Shown here: piece after piece, positions 37,250 to 46,456 of the stretch | Numbering within the stretch: the stretch's first letter is position 1 | Layout of the letters: each line of letters opens with the position of its first letter | Source of the DNA: JAFAZJ01 sp050183765 | Lineage (GTDB): Bacteria; Pseudomonadota; Alphaproteobacteria; Reyranellales; Reyranellaceae | DNA: 64,000 bases | Assembly: GCA_050183765.1 (NCBI GenBank) | Contig: JBFXAZ010000008.1 | Span: forward strand, 1 to 64,000 | Reading direction: 5' to 3' | Position numbers and translations under genes: made by a program | The notes under the pieces: model-generated | Told to the model about the DNA's origin: nothing | The model's input: the letters and a program-made list of their open reading frames with translations, nothing else | Database searches by the model: none

Positions 37250-38122
37250 ATGGCGAAGCGTCGTCCCGATCCCGCGACCCTCGCGCGCGTCGCGATCGTC
37301 GGCCCACCCTTCGCCTGGCTGCTGCTGTTCTTCTTCGCGCCCTTCGTCATCGTCGCCGCCATCAGCCTTGGCCAGAACGCGCCGGATTCGGCGCCCCCCG
37401 TGGCGATGACCGGCACGGTGCGCAACTACGCCTTCCTGCTGTCCGACGCGCTCTATCTCGACGCCTACCTGAGCTCGCTGCGCATCGCGGCGATCTCGAC
37501 CGCGCTGACGCTGCTGCTCGGCTATCCGATGGCCTACGCCATCGCCATGGCGCCCCCGTCGCGCCGGGCCATCCTGTTGATGCTGGTCATCCTGCCGTTC
37601 TGGACGTCGTTTCTGATCCGCGTCTACGCCTGGCGCGGGCTGCTGTCGGAGAACGGCCTGGTCAATGCCGTGATCCGCGCGACCGGGCTGAGCGACGATC
37701 CCGGCTCGATCCTCGGCACCGAGTGGGCGATCTATCTCGGCATCGTCTACGCCTATCTGCCGTTCATGGTCCTGCCGCTCTACGCCTCGCTCGAAAAGCT
37801 CGACCGCTCGCTGCTCGAGGCCGCGGCCGACCTTGGCGCCAGGCCGTGGCGCGCCTTCCTGGCCATCACCTTGCCGCTGTCGCTGCCCGGCATCGTCGCC
37901 GGCAGCCTGCTGGTGTTCATCCCGGCGGTGGGCGAGTTCGTGATCCCGGACCTGCTGGGCGGCACCGAGACCCTGATGATCGGCAAGGTGCTGTGGGACG
38001 AGTTCTTTTCCAACAGCGACTGGCCACTGGCCTCCGCCGTGGCGGTGCTGATGCTGCTTCTGCTGCTGGCGCCGATCGCCCTGTACCAGCGCCTGCGCAT
38101 GCGCGAGCTCGAGGGCCGATGA
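37250..38122 (+). CDS. potB: Polyamine ABC transporter permease, PotB family
   Basis: 290 residues, six predicted membrane helices. EAA loop EAAADLGARPWRAFLAITLP and the PotB-type FVIPDLLGGTETLMIGKVLW segment. ATG 37250 is one base after the potA stop. Its own stop overlaps the potC ATG (ATGA). With PotC it forms the channel. Confidence 0.92.
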   Translation: MAKRRPDPATLARVAIVGPPFAWLLLFFFAPFVIVAAISLGQNAPDSAPPVAMTGTVRNYAFLLSDALYLDAYLSSLRIAAISTALTLLLGYPMAYAIAMAPPSRRAILLMLVILPFWTSFLIRVYAWRGLLSENGLVNAVIRATGLSDDPGSILGTEWAIYLGIVYAYLPFMVLPLYASLEKLDRSLLEAAADLGARPWRAFLAITLPLSLPGIVAGSLLVFIPAVGEFVIPDLLGGTETLMIGKVLWDEFFSNSDWPLASAVAVLMLLLLLAPIALYQRLRMRELEGR

Positions 38123-38907
38123 GAAGGCTGCCGCTCGCGGCGCTGGCCTTCGGCTACGCCTTCCTCTACCTGCCGATCGCCACGGTGATCGTCTATTCGT
38201 TCAACGAGTCCCGGCTGGTGACGGTGTGGAGCCGCTTCTCGACCAGGTGGTGGAGCGCACTGTTCGCCAACGAGGCGATGATCGATGCCGCGCTGCTGTC
38301 GCTGCGCATCGCCCTGGTCAACGCCTGCGCCGCCACCGTGCTCGGCACCCTGGCCGGCATCGCGCTGGCGCGCCACCCGCGCTTCGCGGGTCGCGCGCTC
38401 TTCGTCGCGCTGGCGATCGCGCCGCTGGTGATGCCGGAGGTGATCATGGGCATCTCCATGCTGCTGCTGTTCGTCGGGCTGGAACGCCATGTCGGCTGGC
38501 CCGAGCGCGGCTTCACCACCATCGCCGTCGCCCACATCACCTTCTCGCTCGCCTATGTCGCGGTGGTCGTGCAGGCGCGCCTGGCGAATTTCGACCGCTC
38601 GCTGGAAGAAGCCGCGATGGATCTCGGCGCGCGGCCTTTCACCGTGTTCCGCTCGATCACCCTGCCGCTGATCGCGCCGGCCCTCGTCTCGGGCTGGCTG
38701 CTGGCCTTCACGCTGTCGCTGGATGACCTGATCCTGACGCAGTTCGTCGCCGGCGCCGCCTCCCAGACGCTGCCGATGGCGGTCTACTCGAGCGTTCGTC
38801 TGGGCCTCAATCCGCAGATCAACGTGATCGCCACGATCGTGATCGCGATCTCCACCGTCGGCCTCGTGGTGTCCGCCCTGTTGCTGCGTCGAAGGCGTCG
38901 CGCGTGA
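38119..38907 (+). CDS. potC: Polyamine ABC transporter permease, PotC family
   Basis: 262 residues from ATG 38119, overlapping the potB stop by 4 bases. PotC hallmarks: YLPIATVIVYSFNESRLVTV at the first periplasmic loop, EAA loop EEAAMDLGARPFTVFRSITL and FTLSLDDLILTQFVAG. Basic end LLLRRRRRA is cytoplasmic. Last gene of the polyamine importer. Confidence 0.92.
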   Translation: MRRLPLAALAFGYAFLYLPIATVIVYSFNESRLVTVWSRFSTRWWSALFANEAMIDAALLSLRIALVNACAATVLGTLAGIALARHPRFAGRALFVALAIAPLVMPEVIMGISMLLLFVGLERHVGWPERGFTTIAVAHITFSLAYVAVVVQARLANFDRSLEEAAMDLGARPFTVFRSITLPLIAPALVSGWLLAFTLSLDDLILTQFVAGAASQTLPMAVYSSVRLGLNPQINVIATIVIAISTVGLVVSALLLRRRRRA

Positions 38908-38955
38908 ACGTCGATTTGGAGTAGATTCCGCACCAAAGGCGATAGGGAGGAAGCC

Positions 38956-40296
38956 ATGCCAAGGCGCGAGCGCGGGATGCACGAACTCTATGCGGACGAC
39001 CCGGAGCGCGCCGACGCGCTGGTCTTCGGTCGGCGCTCCGGGCGGTCGCGACGCGGCTTCCTCAAGGGTGCCGGACTTGCCACCATGAGCGCGGCGATCG
39101 GCGCCACCATCCCCTTCTCGGGCAATATCCCCGCGGGCCTCGTACCGGCCGCCCTCGCCCAGGCCACCGGCGGCGACAAGGGGCCGAAGATCCTGAAGAT
39201 GGATGGCAAGGCCGACCTGGTCGTCCTGGGTGACAGGCCGCTGGTCGCCGAGACGCCCACCCATCTGATGGACGACGAGGTCACGCCGACCGAGAAGTTC
39301 TACATCCGCAACAACGGCACGCCGCCGGACGCGGCGAAGATGCCGTCCGACCCGCGCATGTGGAAGATCAGGATCGACGGCGAGGTCGACAAGCCGATGG
39401 AGATCAGCCTCGGCGAGCTGATGGCGCGCTTCGAGGCGAGGTCCTACAAGCTGCAGCTCGAATGCGGTGGCAACGGTCGTGCCTTCTTCACGCCGGAGGC
39501 GCGCGGCAACCAATGGACCACCGGCGGTGCCGGCTGTGCCGAGTGGACCGGCGTGCGGCTGGCCGACGTGCTGAAGGCCGCGGGCCTGAAATCGAGCGCG
39601 GTCTATACCGGTCACTACGGCGCCGACATGCACCTCTCCGGCGATCCGTCCAAGCCGACGATCTCCCGCGGCATCCGCATCGCCAAGGCGATGGACCCGC
39701 ACACCCTCATCGCCTTCCGCATGAACGGCAAGGAGGTGCCGCTGGTCCATGGCGGGCCGGTGCGCCTGGTCGTGCCGGGCTGGGCGGGCTCGGCGTCGGC
39801 AAAGTGGCTGACCCGGATCTGGATCCGCGACAAGGAGCATGACGGACCGGGCATGGGCGGCTTCTCCTACCGGGTCACCAAGACGCCGATGATCCCCGGC
39901 GACAAGGGCGACCCGAAGAACATGGCGATCCTCGAATCGATGCCGGTGCGCTCGATCATCACCTTCCCGGCGCATGGCACGAAGCTGCCCAAGGGCACGA
40001 CCAGGATCGACCTGCGCGGGTCGGCCTGGGCCGGCGACGACTCGATCCAGTCGGTCGAGATCTCGATCGACTACGGCGTCACCTGGACCAAGGCCGAGGT
40101 CAAGGCGCCGGCCAACACGTTCGCCTTCCAGCGCTTCTCGGCGTCGGTGCCGGTGCCCAGCGCCGGCTACTACGAGGTGTGGAGCAGAGCCACGGATTCC
40201 AAGGGCAAGACCCAGCCCTTCCAGGCCGGCAACTGGAACCCGCAGGGCTACGGCGGCAACCCGGTCACCCGCGTGGCGGTGCTGATCGAAGCCTGA
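38956..40296 (+). CDS. Tat-exported molybdopterin sulfite dehydrogenase (SorA/SoxC family)
   Basis: 446 residues from ATG 38956 (AGGGAGGAAGCC upstream). A twin-arginine signal is seen in GRSRRGFLKGAGLATMSAA (around residues 29-48). The Mo-cofactor Cys is Cys170 in LQLECGGNGRAFF; the C-terminal dimerisation domain begins near VDLRG-like IDLRGSAWAGDDSIQSVEIS. It would oxidise sulfite to sulfate in the periplasm and pass electrons to the small cytochrome c encoded next, whose ATG overlaps its stop by one base. The small monohaem partner favours a SorAB-like enzyme rather than SoxCD. It may serve sulfite released from sulfonates. Confidence 0.88.
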   Translation: MPRRERGMHELYADDPERADALVFGRRSGRSRRGFLKGAGLATMSAAIGATIPFSGNIPAGLVPAALAQATGGDKGPKILKMDGKADLVVLGDRPLVAETPTHLMDDEVTPTEKFYIRNNGTPPDAAKMPSDPRMWKIRIDGEVDKPMEISLGELMARFEARSYKLQLECGGNGRAFFTPEARGNQWTTGGAGCAEWTGVRLADVLKAAGLKSSAVYTGHYGADMHLSGDPSKPTISRGIRIAKAMDPHTLIAFRMNGKEVPLVHGGPVRLVVPGWAGSASAKWLTRIWIRDKEHDGPGMGGFSYRVTKTPMIPGDKGDPKNMAILESMPVRSIITFPAHGTKLPKGTTRIDLRGSAWAGDDSIQSVEISIDYGVTWTKAEVKAPANTFAFQRFSASVPVPSAGYYEVWSRATDSKGKTQPFQAGNWNPQGYGGNPVTRVAVLIEA

Positions 40297-40748
40297 TGAA
40301 GCTCACGACCGTGATCACGGCCGGCGTCCTGACGCTGGCCGCGTTGATGCTGCTCGACCGCGCGGGCAGCTTCCGCCCGCCGGCGGAGCCTCCGGGCGCG
40401 GACAAACCCGTCGCCCCGCCGGCTCCCACCGCGGCCTCACGCAGCAAGGTGCTGCCCAAGGCCCTGCCGGCCGACGTGAAGCACCACGACACGCTGGACA
40501 GCATGCCCGGCGGAAAGGGCCAGGAAGAGACCTTCTATCTCTGTGCCGCCTGCCATGGCACGGCGCTGATCAAGGCGCAGGGCATGACGCGCGATCGTTG
40601 GGATTCGACCTTCCAGTACATGATCGACCGTCACGGCATGGCCGATCCCGACAAGGCCGATCGGGACCTGATCGTCGACTATCTCGCCGAGCACTTTCCA
40701 CCGCGCCGGCGCGGCCGAGGCCAGGACAATCCGTTCCTGAAGCAATAG
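40296..40748 (+). CDS. Monohaem cytochrome c partner of the sulfite dehydrogenase
   Basis: 150 residues. N-terminal hydrophobic segment (MKLTTVITAGVLTLAALMLL) is a signal or membrane anchor, followed by a Pro/Ala-rich linker and one haem site, CAACH (Cys83, Cys86, His87); a Met after it (QGMTRD or MIDRHGM) would be the sixth ligand. The basic end (PPRRRGRGQDNPF) is unusual. Coupled to the molybdoenzyme by a one-base overlap, so it is probably the electron acceptor (SorB role). Confidence 0.85.
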   Translation: MKLTTVITAGVLTLAALMLLDRAGSFRPPAEPPGADKPVAPPAPTAASRSKVLPKALPADVKHHDTLDSMPGGKGQEETFYLCAACHGTALIKAQGMTRDRWDSTFQYMIDRHGMADPDKADRDLIVDYLAEHFPPRRRGRGQDNPFLKQ

Positions 40749-40766
40749 GGCGCGTTCATCCACCGG

Positions 40767-40795
40767 CCGTCACCAAGCCGTAAGGCGACGGTAAC
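40767..40795 (+). promoter_or_regulatory. ugpB: Pho-box-like direct repeats upstream of ugpB
   Basis: Three imperfect 7-base units spaced by 4 bases: CCGTCAC (40767), CCGTAAG (40778) and CGGTAAC (40789). The 11-base period matches PhoB boxes (CTGTCAT with 4-base spacers), and ugp genes are PhoB-regulated in other proteobacteria. The site ends 61 bases before the ugpB ATG. The match to consensus is partial. Confidence 0.4.
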
Positions 40796-40856
40796 GCGAC
40801 AGCGATGCCGCCTTCATACGGTCACTCCCGCATTTTCATTGAGGAGCGACCGACCG

Positions 40857-42167
40857 ATGCTTTTCCGCCGCGCCCTGATCGGGGCCACGCTGGCCCTTGC
40901 CGCCACCACAGCGCAAGCCGCGCCGGTCGAGATCGAGTTCTGGACGCCCGGGCTGGGCGCCATCATGCCGGTCGTCGAGAAGCATGTCGCGGCGTTCAAC
41001 GCCGCGCAGGCGACCTACAAGGTCAATCTCGTGCCCAAGGGCTCCTATGACGAGACCTTGAACGCGGTGATCGCCGCCTATCGCGCGCGCAAGCAGCCGG
41101 CGCTGACGATCGCTGTCGGCGCCTCGACCCAGACCATGATGCTGTCGAACGCCATTGTGCCGGTGCAGGACGTCATGACCGGAGCCGGCAAGGCGGTCGA
41201 CTGGAGCGGCTTCCTGCAGCCGGTGCTGAACTATTTCCGCGACACCAAGGGCAACCTGCTGTCGATGCCGTTCAACTCCTCGACGCCGCTGCTCTGGTAC
41301 AACGTCGATGCCTTCGCCAAGGCCGGTCTCACGGAGCCGCCGAAGACATGGGACCAGGTCGGCGAGTACGCCGCCAAGCTGCGCGCCGCCGGTTACGAGT
41401 GCGGCTACACCTCGGCCTGGCAGGTCTGGGTCAATATCGACAACTACAGCTTCGTCAACAATCAGCCGGTGGCGACCAAGGCCAACGGCATGGGCGGCCT
41501 CGACGCGGAGTTCGTGTTCAACAAGACATCGGTGGCCAAGCATATCGCGCGCCTGCAGGAATGGGCCAAGGACGGCCGCTTCCAGTACACCGGCCGCCAG
41601 TGGCAGGGCGCGCACGCCGCGTTCCTGGGCGAGAAGTGCGCGATGATGACCGAGAGCTCGGCCGGCTACGCCGGCATCGCCAAGGGTGCCAAGTTCAAGT
41701 TCGCCGCCGCCTTCCTGCCGCTGGAGACAGGCGTCGCCGAGGGACGCAACAGCCTGATCGGCGGTGGATCGATCTGGGTCCTCAAGGGCCACAAGCCCGA
41801 GCACTACAAAGCGGCTGCCGAGTTCCTCGCCTTCCTGACCAGGCCCGAGATCCAGGCCGACTGGCACAAGCGGACGGGCTACGTACCGATCACGCGCGCC
41901 GCCTACGAGTTGGTCAAGGGCGAGGGCTACTATGCGCAGAACCCGCACCAGGAACTGGCGGTGCTGCAGCTGAGCCGCGTGAACGCGACCGAAAACACCA
42001 GGGCGGTGAGGCTCGGCAACTACGCGCAGTATGTCGCGGCCATCGAGGAGGAGCTTGAGAATATCTGGGCGCAGAAGAAGCCGGCTCAGCGGGGCCTCGA
42101 CGATGCCGTCCGCCGCGGCAACGAGATCCTGCGGCGCTTCGAGGCGCAGGCGAAGACCGCACAGTGA
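40857..42167 (+). CDS. ugpB: sn-Glycerol-3-phosphate-type ABC substrate-binding protein
   Basis: 436 residues from ATG 40857 (GAGGAG about 10 bases upstream; an 18-base longer TTG start is unlikely). Signal peptide MLFRRALIGATLALAATTAQ ends near AQAA; mature start PVEIEFWTPGLGAIMPVVEK. UgpB hallmarks: LNAVIAAYRARKQPALTIAV, MPFNSSTPLLWYNVDAFAKA, YTSAWQVWVNIDNYSFVNNQ and SLIGGGSIWVLKGHKPEHYK. Binds glycerol-3-phosphate or glycerophosphodiesters for phosphate scavenging. Confidence 0.92.
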   Translation: MLFRRALIGATLALAATTAQAAPVEIEFWTPGLGAIMPVVEKHVAAFNAAQATYKVNLVPKGSYDETLNAVIAAYRARKQPALTIAVGASTQTMMLSNAIVPVQDVMTGAGKAVDWSGFLQPVLNYFRDTKGNLLSMPFNSSTPLLWYNVDAFAKAGLTEPPKTWDQVGEYAAKLRAAGYECGYTSAWQVWVNIDNYSFVNNQPVATKANGMGGLDAEFVFNKTSVAKHIARLQEWAKDGRFQYTGRQWQGAHAAFLGEKCAMMTESSAGYAGIAKGAKFKFAAAFLPLETGVAEGRNSLIGGGSIWVLKGHKPEHYKAAAEFLAFLTRPEIQADWHKRTGYVPITRAAYELVKGEGYYAQNPHQELAVLQLSRVNATENTRAVRLGNYAQYVAAIEEELENIWAQKKPAQRGLDDAVRRGNEILRRFEAQAKTAQ

Positions 42168-42227
42168 GGCGGTTTCGCGGAGCGACGGGCGGGTGACGAT
42201 GGTCAGTCCCCGCCCGGTGTCCTCGAT

Positions 42228-43115
42228 ATGCTGAAGCGCGCCGGCTACGATCGGCCGGGTCTGGCATTGCTGCTCGTCGCGCCGCAATTGCTGATCATTC
42301 TGGTGTTCTTCTTCTGGCCGGCGGCGCAGGCGCTCTATCAGGCATTCACGCTGGTACATCCGTTCGGGCAGTCGACGCAGTTCGTCGGCCTGGCGAATTT
42401 CGAGCGCCTGTTCGCCACCCCCGAGTACCGGGCCTCCCTGGCCGTCACGGCGATCTTCAGCATCGCGACCGCCGGCCTCGCCCTGTCGATGGGCCTGGTG
42501 CTGGCGGTGTTCGTGGATCGTGTGGCGCGCGGCGCCACCTTCTACCGCACGGCCGTCATCTGGCCCTACGCAGTGGCGCCGGTGCTGTCCGGTGCGCTGT
42601 GGCTGTTCCTGTTCCATCCCTTCTACGGCGCGGTCGCCTTCGCGCTGAAGCGTGCCGGCGTCGCTTGGAACCCGCTTCTCGACGGCGCCGATGCCATGGC
42701 GCTGGTGGTCCTCGCCGCCGCCTGGAAGCAGGTCAGCTACAACTTCGTCTTTCTCGTCGCCGGACTTCAGGCGATCCCGCGCTCGCTGGTCGAGGCGGCG
42801 GCGATCGACGGCGCCGGTCCGGGTAAGCGCTTCGTCACCATCGTGCTGCCGTTGCTGGCGCCCGTCGGCTTCTTTCTGCTGGTCGTCAACCTCGTCTACG
42901 CCTTCTTCGACACGTTCGGCGTGATCGCGGCGATAACCCAGGGAGGACCCGGCGGCGCCACCAACATCCTGGTCTACAAGGTCTACGCCGACGGCTTCAT
43001 CGGCCAGGATCTCGGCTCCTCGGCGGCACAGTCGCTGGTGCTGATGGCGGTGGTGGTGGCGTTGACCTGGGCGCAGTTCCGCTTTCTCGAACGGCGCATC
43101 CAGTACGGGGCCTGA
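42228..43115 (+). CDS. ugpA: sn-Glycerol-3-phosphate-type ABC permease
   Basis: 295 residues. UgpA features: APQLLIILVFFFWPAAQALY and VEAAAIDGAGPGKRFVTIVL (EAA loop), TQGGPGGATNILVYKVYADG at the end. Six predicted membrane helices. ATG 42228 is 61 bases after ugpB, a gap without obvious structure. It starts the channel with ugpE, which begins one base after its stop. Confidence 0.92.
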   Translation: MLKRAGYDRPGLALLLVAPQLLIILVFFFWPAAQALYQAFTLVHPFGQSTQFVGLANFERLFATPEYRASLAVTAIFSIATAGLALSMGLVLAVFVDRVARGATFYRTAVIWPYAVAPVLSGALWLFLFHPFYGAVAFALKRAGVAWNPLLDGADAMALVVLAAAWKQVSYNFVFLVAGLQAIPRSLVEAAAIDGAGPGKRFVTIVLPLLAPVGFFLLVVNLVYAFFDTFGVIAAITQGGPGGATNILVYKVYADGFIGQDLGSSAAQSLVLMAVVVALTWAQFRFLERRIQYGA

Positions 43116-43116
43116 G

Positions 43117-44007
43117 GTGATCGAACGCCGGCCGCTGCTCGACCTGCTGGCCCACGCCACGCTGCTGCTGGGCGTGGCGACGATCGCCTTCCCGCTCTAC
43201 TACGCCTTCGTCGCCGCGACCCTGCCGCTGGACGCGACGCTGCAGACGCCGATGACGCTCGTGCCTGGCGGCGAGCTTGCCGCGAACCTGCGCGGCGCCT
43301 GGGACCGCGGCAATCTCGGCCGGCAACTGCTGAACTCCGCGGTGATGGCCGGCGCGATCACGGCCGGCAAGATCGCGCTGTCCATGCTCTCGGCCTTCGC
43401 GCTGACCTATTTCCGCCTGGCTCTGCGCCGCACCATCTTCTGGCTGGTCTTCGCCACGCTGATGCTGCCGGTCGAGGTGCGCATCGTGCCAACCTACGAG
43501 GTTGCCGCCAACCCACTGGCGCCGCTCGCCGCGCTCGGCCAATGGCTCGGCTGGCGGGTCCTCGCCGGGATCGAATGGAACTTGCTCGACAGCTATGCCG
43601 GCCTCACCCTGCCGCTGGTGGCCTCGGCCACCGGCACCTTCCTGTTCCGCCAGTTCTTCCTCACCGTGCCCGACGACCTGTGCGAGGCGGCCAAGATCGA
43701 CGGCGCCGGTCCGCTGCGCTTCCTGCGCGACATGCTGCTGCCCCTGTCGGCGACCAACGTCGCGGCTTTGGCCGTGATCCTCTTCGTGTTCGGCTGGAAC
43801 CAGTACTTGTGGCCGCTGCTGATCACGACCAAGCCCGAGATGTCGACCATCGTCATGGGCGTGGCGCGCATGATGCCCGGTGCCGATCCGCAGCCGCAGT
43901 GGAACCTTGCCATGGCCGGCGGCTTGATCGCCGTCGCGCCGCCGGTGCTGGTGGTGCTCCTGATGCAGCGCTGGTTCGTCAAGGGCCTGGTCGATTCCGA
44001 AAAATAG
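43117..44007 (+). CDS. ugpE: sn-Glycerol-3-phosphate-type ABC permease
   Basis: 296 residues from GTG 43117. UgpE features: TLMLPVEVRIVPTYEVAANP, EAAKIDGAGPLRFLRDMLLP (EAA loop) and VFGWNQYLWPLLITTKPEMS. It would be followed by ugpC in most genomes, but pyrB comes next, so the importer must borrow an ATPase encoded elsewhere. Confidence 0.92.
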   Translation: MIERRPLLDLLAHATLLLGVATIAFPLYYAFVAATLPLDATLQTPMTLVPGGELAANLRGAWDRGNLGRQLLNSAVMAGAITAGKIALSMLSAFALTYFRLALRRTIFWLVFATLMLPVEVRIVPTYEVAANPLAPLAALGQWLGWRVLAGIEWNLLDSYAGLTLPLVASATGTFLFRQFFLTVPDDLCEAAKIDGAGPLRFLRDMLLPLSATNVAALAVILFVFGWNQYLWPLLITTKPEMSTIVMGVARMMPGADPQPQWNLAMAGGLIAVAPPVLVVLLMQRWFVKGLVDSEK

Positions 44008-44091
44008 CGGGGCGGCCCTCCCACGTCTTCCACAGCCCTGCGCGACGCACTCTTGAACTCCGAGCCAAGCGGTGCTTAGTGTGCGGCTTTA

Positions 44092-45057
44092 ATGACAATG
44101 CGCTCCCTCTCGTTCTCGATGCCGCGCGACCTGCTGGGCATCGAGGGGCTTTCGGCCGCGTCCATCTCGGCCCTGCTCGATCTTTCCGAGACCTACATCG
44201 ACACCAACCGTTCGCTGGTGAAGCGGCGCGACAACCTTGCCGGCCGCACGGTGATCAACCTGTTTTTCGAGAACTCCACCCGCACGCGGACCTCCTTCGA
44301 GGTCGCCGCCAAGCGGCTGGGCGCGGACGTGATCAACATGGAGGTCGCCGCCTCCTCGGTGAAAAAGGGCGAGACCCTGCTCGACACCGCGATGACGCTC
44401 AACGCCATGCTGCCCGACGCTCTGGTGGTGCGCCACCAGGACTCGGGCGCGGTGAACCTGCTGGCGCAGAAGGTCAACTGCTCGGTGATCAACGGCGGCG
44501 ACGGCCAGCACGAGCATCCGACCCAGGCGCTGCTCGACGCGCTCACCATCCGCCGCCGAAAGGGCAGGCTGGATGGCCTGCTGGTGGCGATCTGCGGCGA
44601 CATCCTGCACAGCCGCGTGGCGCGCTCCAACATCCACCTGCTGAAGATCATGGGCGCGCAGGTGCGTGTCGTCGGGCCGGCCACCTTGATGCCCACCGAC
44701 ATCGACCGGATGGGCGTCGAAGTGCATTACAGCATGCGCACCGGGCTGAAGGACGTCGACATCGTGATGATGCTGCGCCTGCAGACCGAGCGCATGAGCG
44801 GCTCGTTCGTGCCGTCCGTAAGCGAGTATTTCCGCTTCTTCGGGCTCGACGAGGAGAAGATGAAAGCGACCAAGCCGGGCGCGCTGATCATGCATCCCGG
44901 GCCGATGAACCGCGGCGTCGAGATCGACTCGGCGGTGGCCGACGACCTACAGCGCAGCGTGATCCACGAGCAGGTCGAGATGGGCGTGGCGGTGCGCATG
45001 GCCTGCCTCGACGCCCTGATCGGCGGACGCCGCAACGCGCTGCCGGGAGCCGCCTGA
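44092..45057 (+). CDS. pyrB: Aspartate carbamoyltransferase catalytic subunit
   Basis: 321 residues. Condenses carbamoyl phosphate with aspartate in pyrimidine synthesis. Carbamoyl-phosphate loop FENSTRTRTSFEVAAKRLGA, mobile Ser/Lys loop NMEVAASSVKKGETLLDT, NGGDGQHEHPTQALLDALTI and the aspartate-binding MLRLQTERMSGSF are intact. ATG 44092; a second ATG two codons later is possible. No pyrI follows; instead a degenerate dihydroorotase homologue, as in class A transcarbamoylases. The ATG of that gene is one base after the stop. Confidence 0.95.
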   Translation: MTMRSLSFSMPRDLLGIEGLSAASISALLDLSETYIDTNRSLVKRRDNLAGRTVINLFFENSTRTRTSFEVAAKRLGADVINMEVAASSVKKGETLLDTAMTLNAMLPDALVVRHQDSGAVNLLAQKVNCSVINGGDGQHEHPTQALLDALTIRRRKGRLDGLLVAICGDILHSRVARSNIHLLKIMGAQVRVVGPATLMPTDIDRMGVEVHYSMRTGLKDVDIVMMLRLQTERMSGSFVPSVSEYFRFFGLDEEKMKATKPGALIMHPGPMNRGVEIDSAVADDLQRSVIHEQVEMGVAVRMACLDALIGGRRNALPGAA

Positions 45058-45058
45058 G

Positions 45059-46390
45059 ATGGCCAACGGTACCGACGGGCGGCCGGTCGCCTACATCAAC
45101 GCCCGCCTGATCGACCCGTCCGCCGACACCGACCAGCGCGGCGCGGTGCTGATCGGCGACGGCAGGATCCTCGACTACGGGGCCAACCTGTTCTCGGGCG
45201 GCGCGCCCTACGGCATTCCCACGGTCGACTGCAGCGGCCATTGCCTAGCGCCCGGTATCGTCGATCTGCGCGTGCATACCGGCGAACCCGGCGAGGAGCA
45301 CAAGGAGACCTTCAAAACCGCCGGCCGCGCCGCGGCGGCGGGCGGCGTCACCTCGATGTGCATCCTGCCCGACACGGAGCCGCCCTTCGACGACGCCTCG
45401 CTGATCGAGTTCGTGGCCCGCCGCGCGCGGCAGGTTCGATTGGCGAAGATGTATGCCTACGGCGCGCTGACGCTCGGCCTCAAGGGCGAGCAGCTCGCCG
45501 AAATCGGGCTGATCTCGGAGGCGGGCGCGGTGGCATTCACCGACGGCGACAAGGCGGTCGCCAGCGCCCAGCTGATGCGCCGCGCGCTGTACTACGCCAA
45601 GACGTTCGACGCGCTGATCGCGCAGGTGCCGCAGGAGCCGACGCTGTCCAACGGCGCGATGAACAGCGGCGAGCTGGCGACGCGGCTGGGCCTGGGCGGC
45701 AGCCACAAGCTGGCCGAGGCGATCCAGCTGGAGCGCGATGTGCGGCTGGTCGAGATGACCGGCGCGCGCTACCACGCCAGCAAGATCTCGACCGCCGAGG
45801 GCATCGACATCGTCCGCCGGGCCAAGGCGCGCGGCCTGAAGGTGACCTGCGATACCGCGCCGCACTACTTCGCGCTCAACGAGATCGCCGTCGGCGAATA
45901 TCGCACCTTCGCCAAGGTCGTGCCGCCGCTGCGCAGCGAGGCCGATCGCTTGGCCGTGATCGAGGGCGTACGCGACGGCACCATCGACTGCATCGTCTCC
46001 GACCACCGGCCGCAGGATGTCGAGAGCAAGCGCGTGCCCTTCGCCCAGGCCGAGCCCGGCGTGGTCGGGCTGGAGACCCTGCTGCCGATCGCCCTCGAGC
46101 TTTATCACAACGGCCAGATGACTCTGCCGCGCATCTGGCAGCGCCTGACGACCGCGCCGTCGAAGCTGTTCCGCCTGCCCGGCGGCCGGCTGGAAAAGGG
46201 CGCGCCGGCCGACCTGGTGCTGTTCGATCCGGACATTGCCTGGGTGATCGACCCGGACAAGTTCCAGAGCAAGACCGGCAACACGGCCTTCGACGAGCGC
46301 CCGACGCAGGGCCGCGTCCTGATGACCGTGCTCGACGGTCGGGTGATCTATCGCGATGAGGTCCTGTGGCCGGAATCGGTCGCGGCCTGA
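45059..46390 (+). CDS. Dihydroorotase homologue lacking zinc ligands (PyrC'-type)
   Basis: 443 residues, type I dihydroorotase size. The fold is clear (CLAPGIVDLRVHTGEPGEEH, GGVTSMCILPDTEPPFDD, IDCIVSDHRPQDVESKRVPF), but metal ligands are lost: the HxH motif is Arg71-Val-His73, the HCED-type His is replaced in IAQVPQEPTLS, and the HxxHxS motif reads HASKIS with Lys242. Asp162, His269 and Asp315 remain. Such PyrC' proteins are known as non-catalytic partners that hold the transcarbamoylase assembly. A working dihydroorotase would be encoded elsewhere. Coupled to pyrB by one base. Confidence 0.88.
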   Translation: MANGTDGRPVAYINARLIDPSADTDQRGAVLIGDGRILDYGANLFSGGAPYGIPTVDCSGHCLAPGIVDLRVHTGEPGEEHKETFKTAGRAAAAGGVTSMCILPDTEPPFDDASLIEFVARRARQVRLAKMYAYGALTLGLKGEQLAEIGLISEAGAVAFTDGDKAVASAQLMRRALYYAKTFDALIAQVPQEPTLSNGAMNSGELATRLGLGGSHKLAEAIQLERDVRLVEMTGARYHASKISTAEGIDIVRRAKARGLKVTCDTAPHYFALNEIAVGEYRTFAKVVPPLRSEADRLAVIEGVRDGTIDCIVSDHRPQDVESKRVPFAQAEPGVVGLETLLPIALELYHNGQMTLPRIWQRLTTAPSKLFRLPGGRLEKGAPADLVLFDPDIAWVIDPDKFQSKTGNTAFDERPTQGRVLMTVLDGRVIYRDEVLWPESVAA

Positions 46391-46456
46391 CCACAATTCC
46401 GCCGCTTCAGGTGTTAATCTAGCGGGGGTGCCGTCTCGCTTGTTTCAGGATATCGC

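Noticed and set aside
40836..43160. Long minus-strand frame opposite ugpBAE
   Set aside because: The plus strand carries three clear Ugp proteins; the minus translation has no domain.
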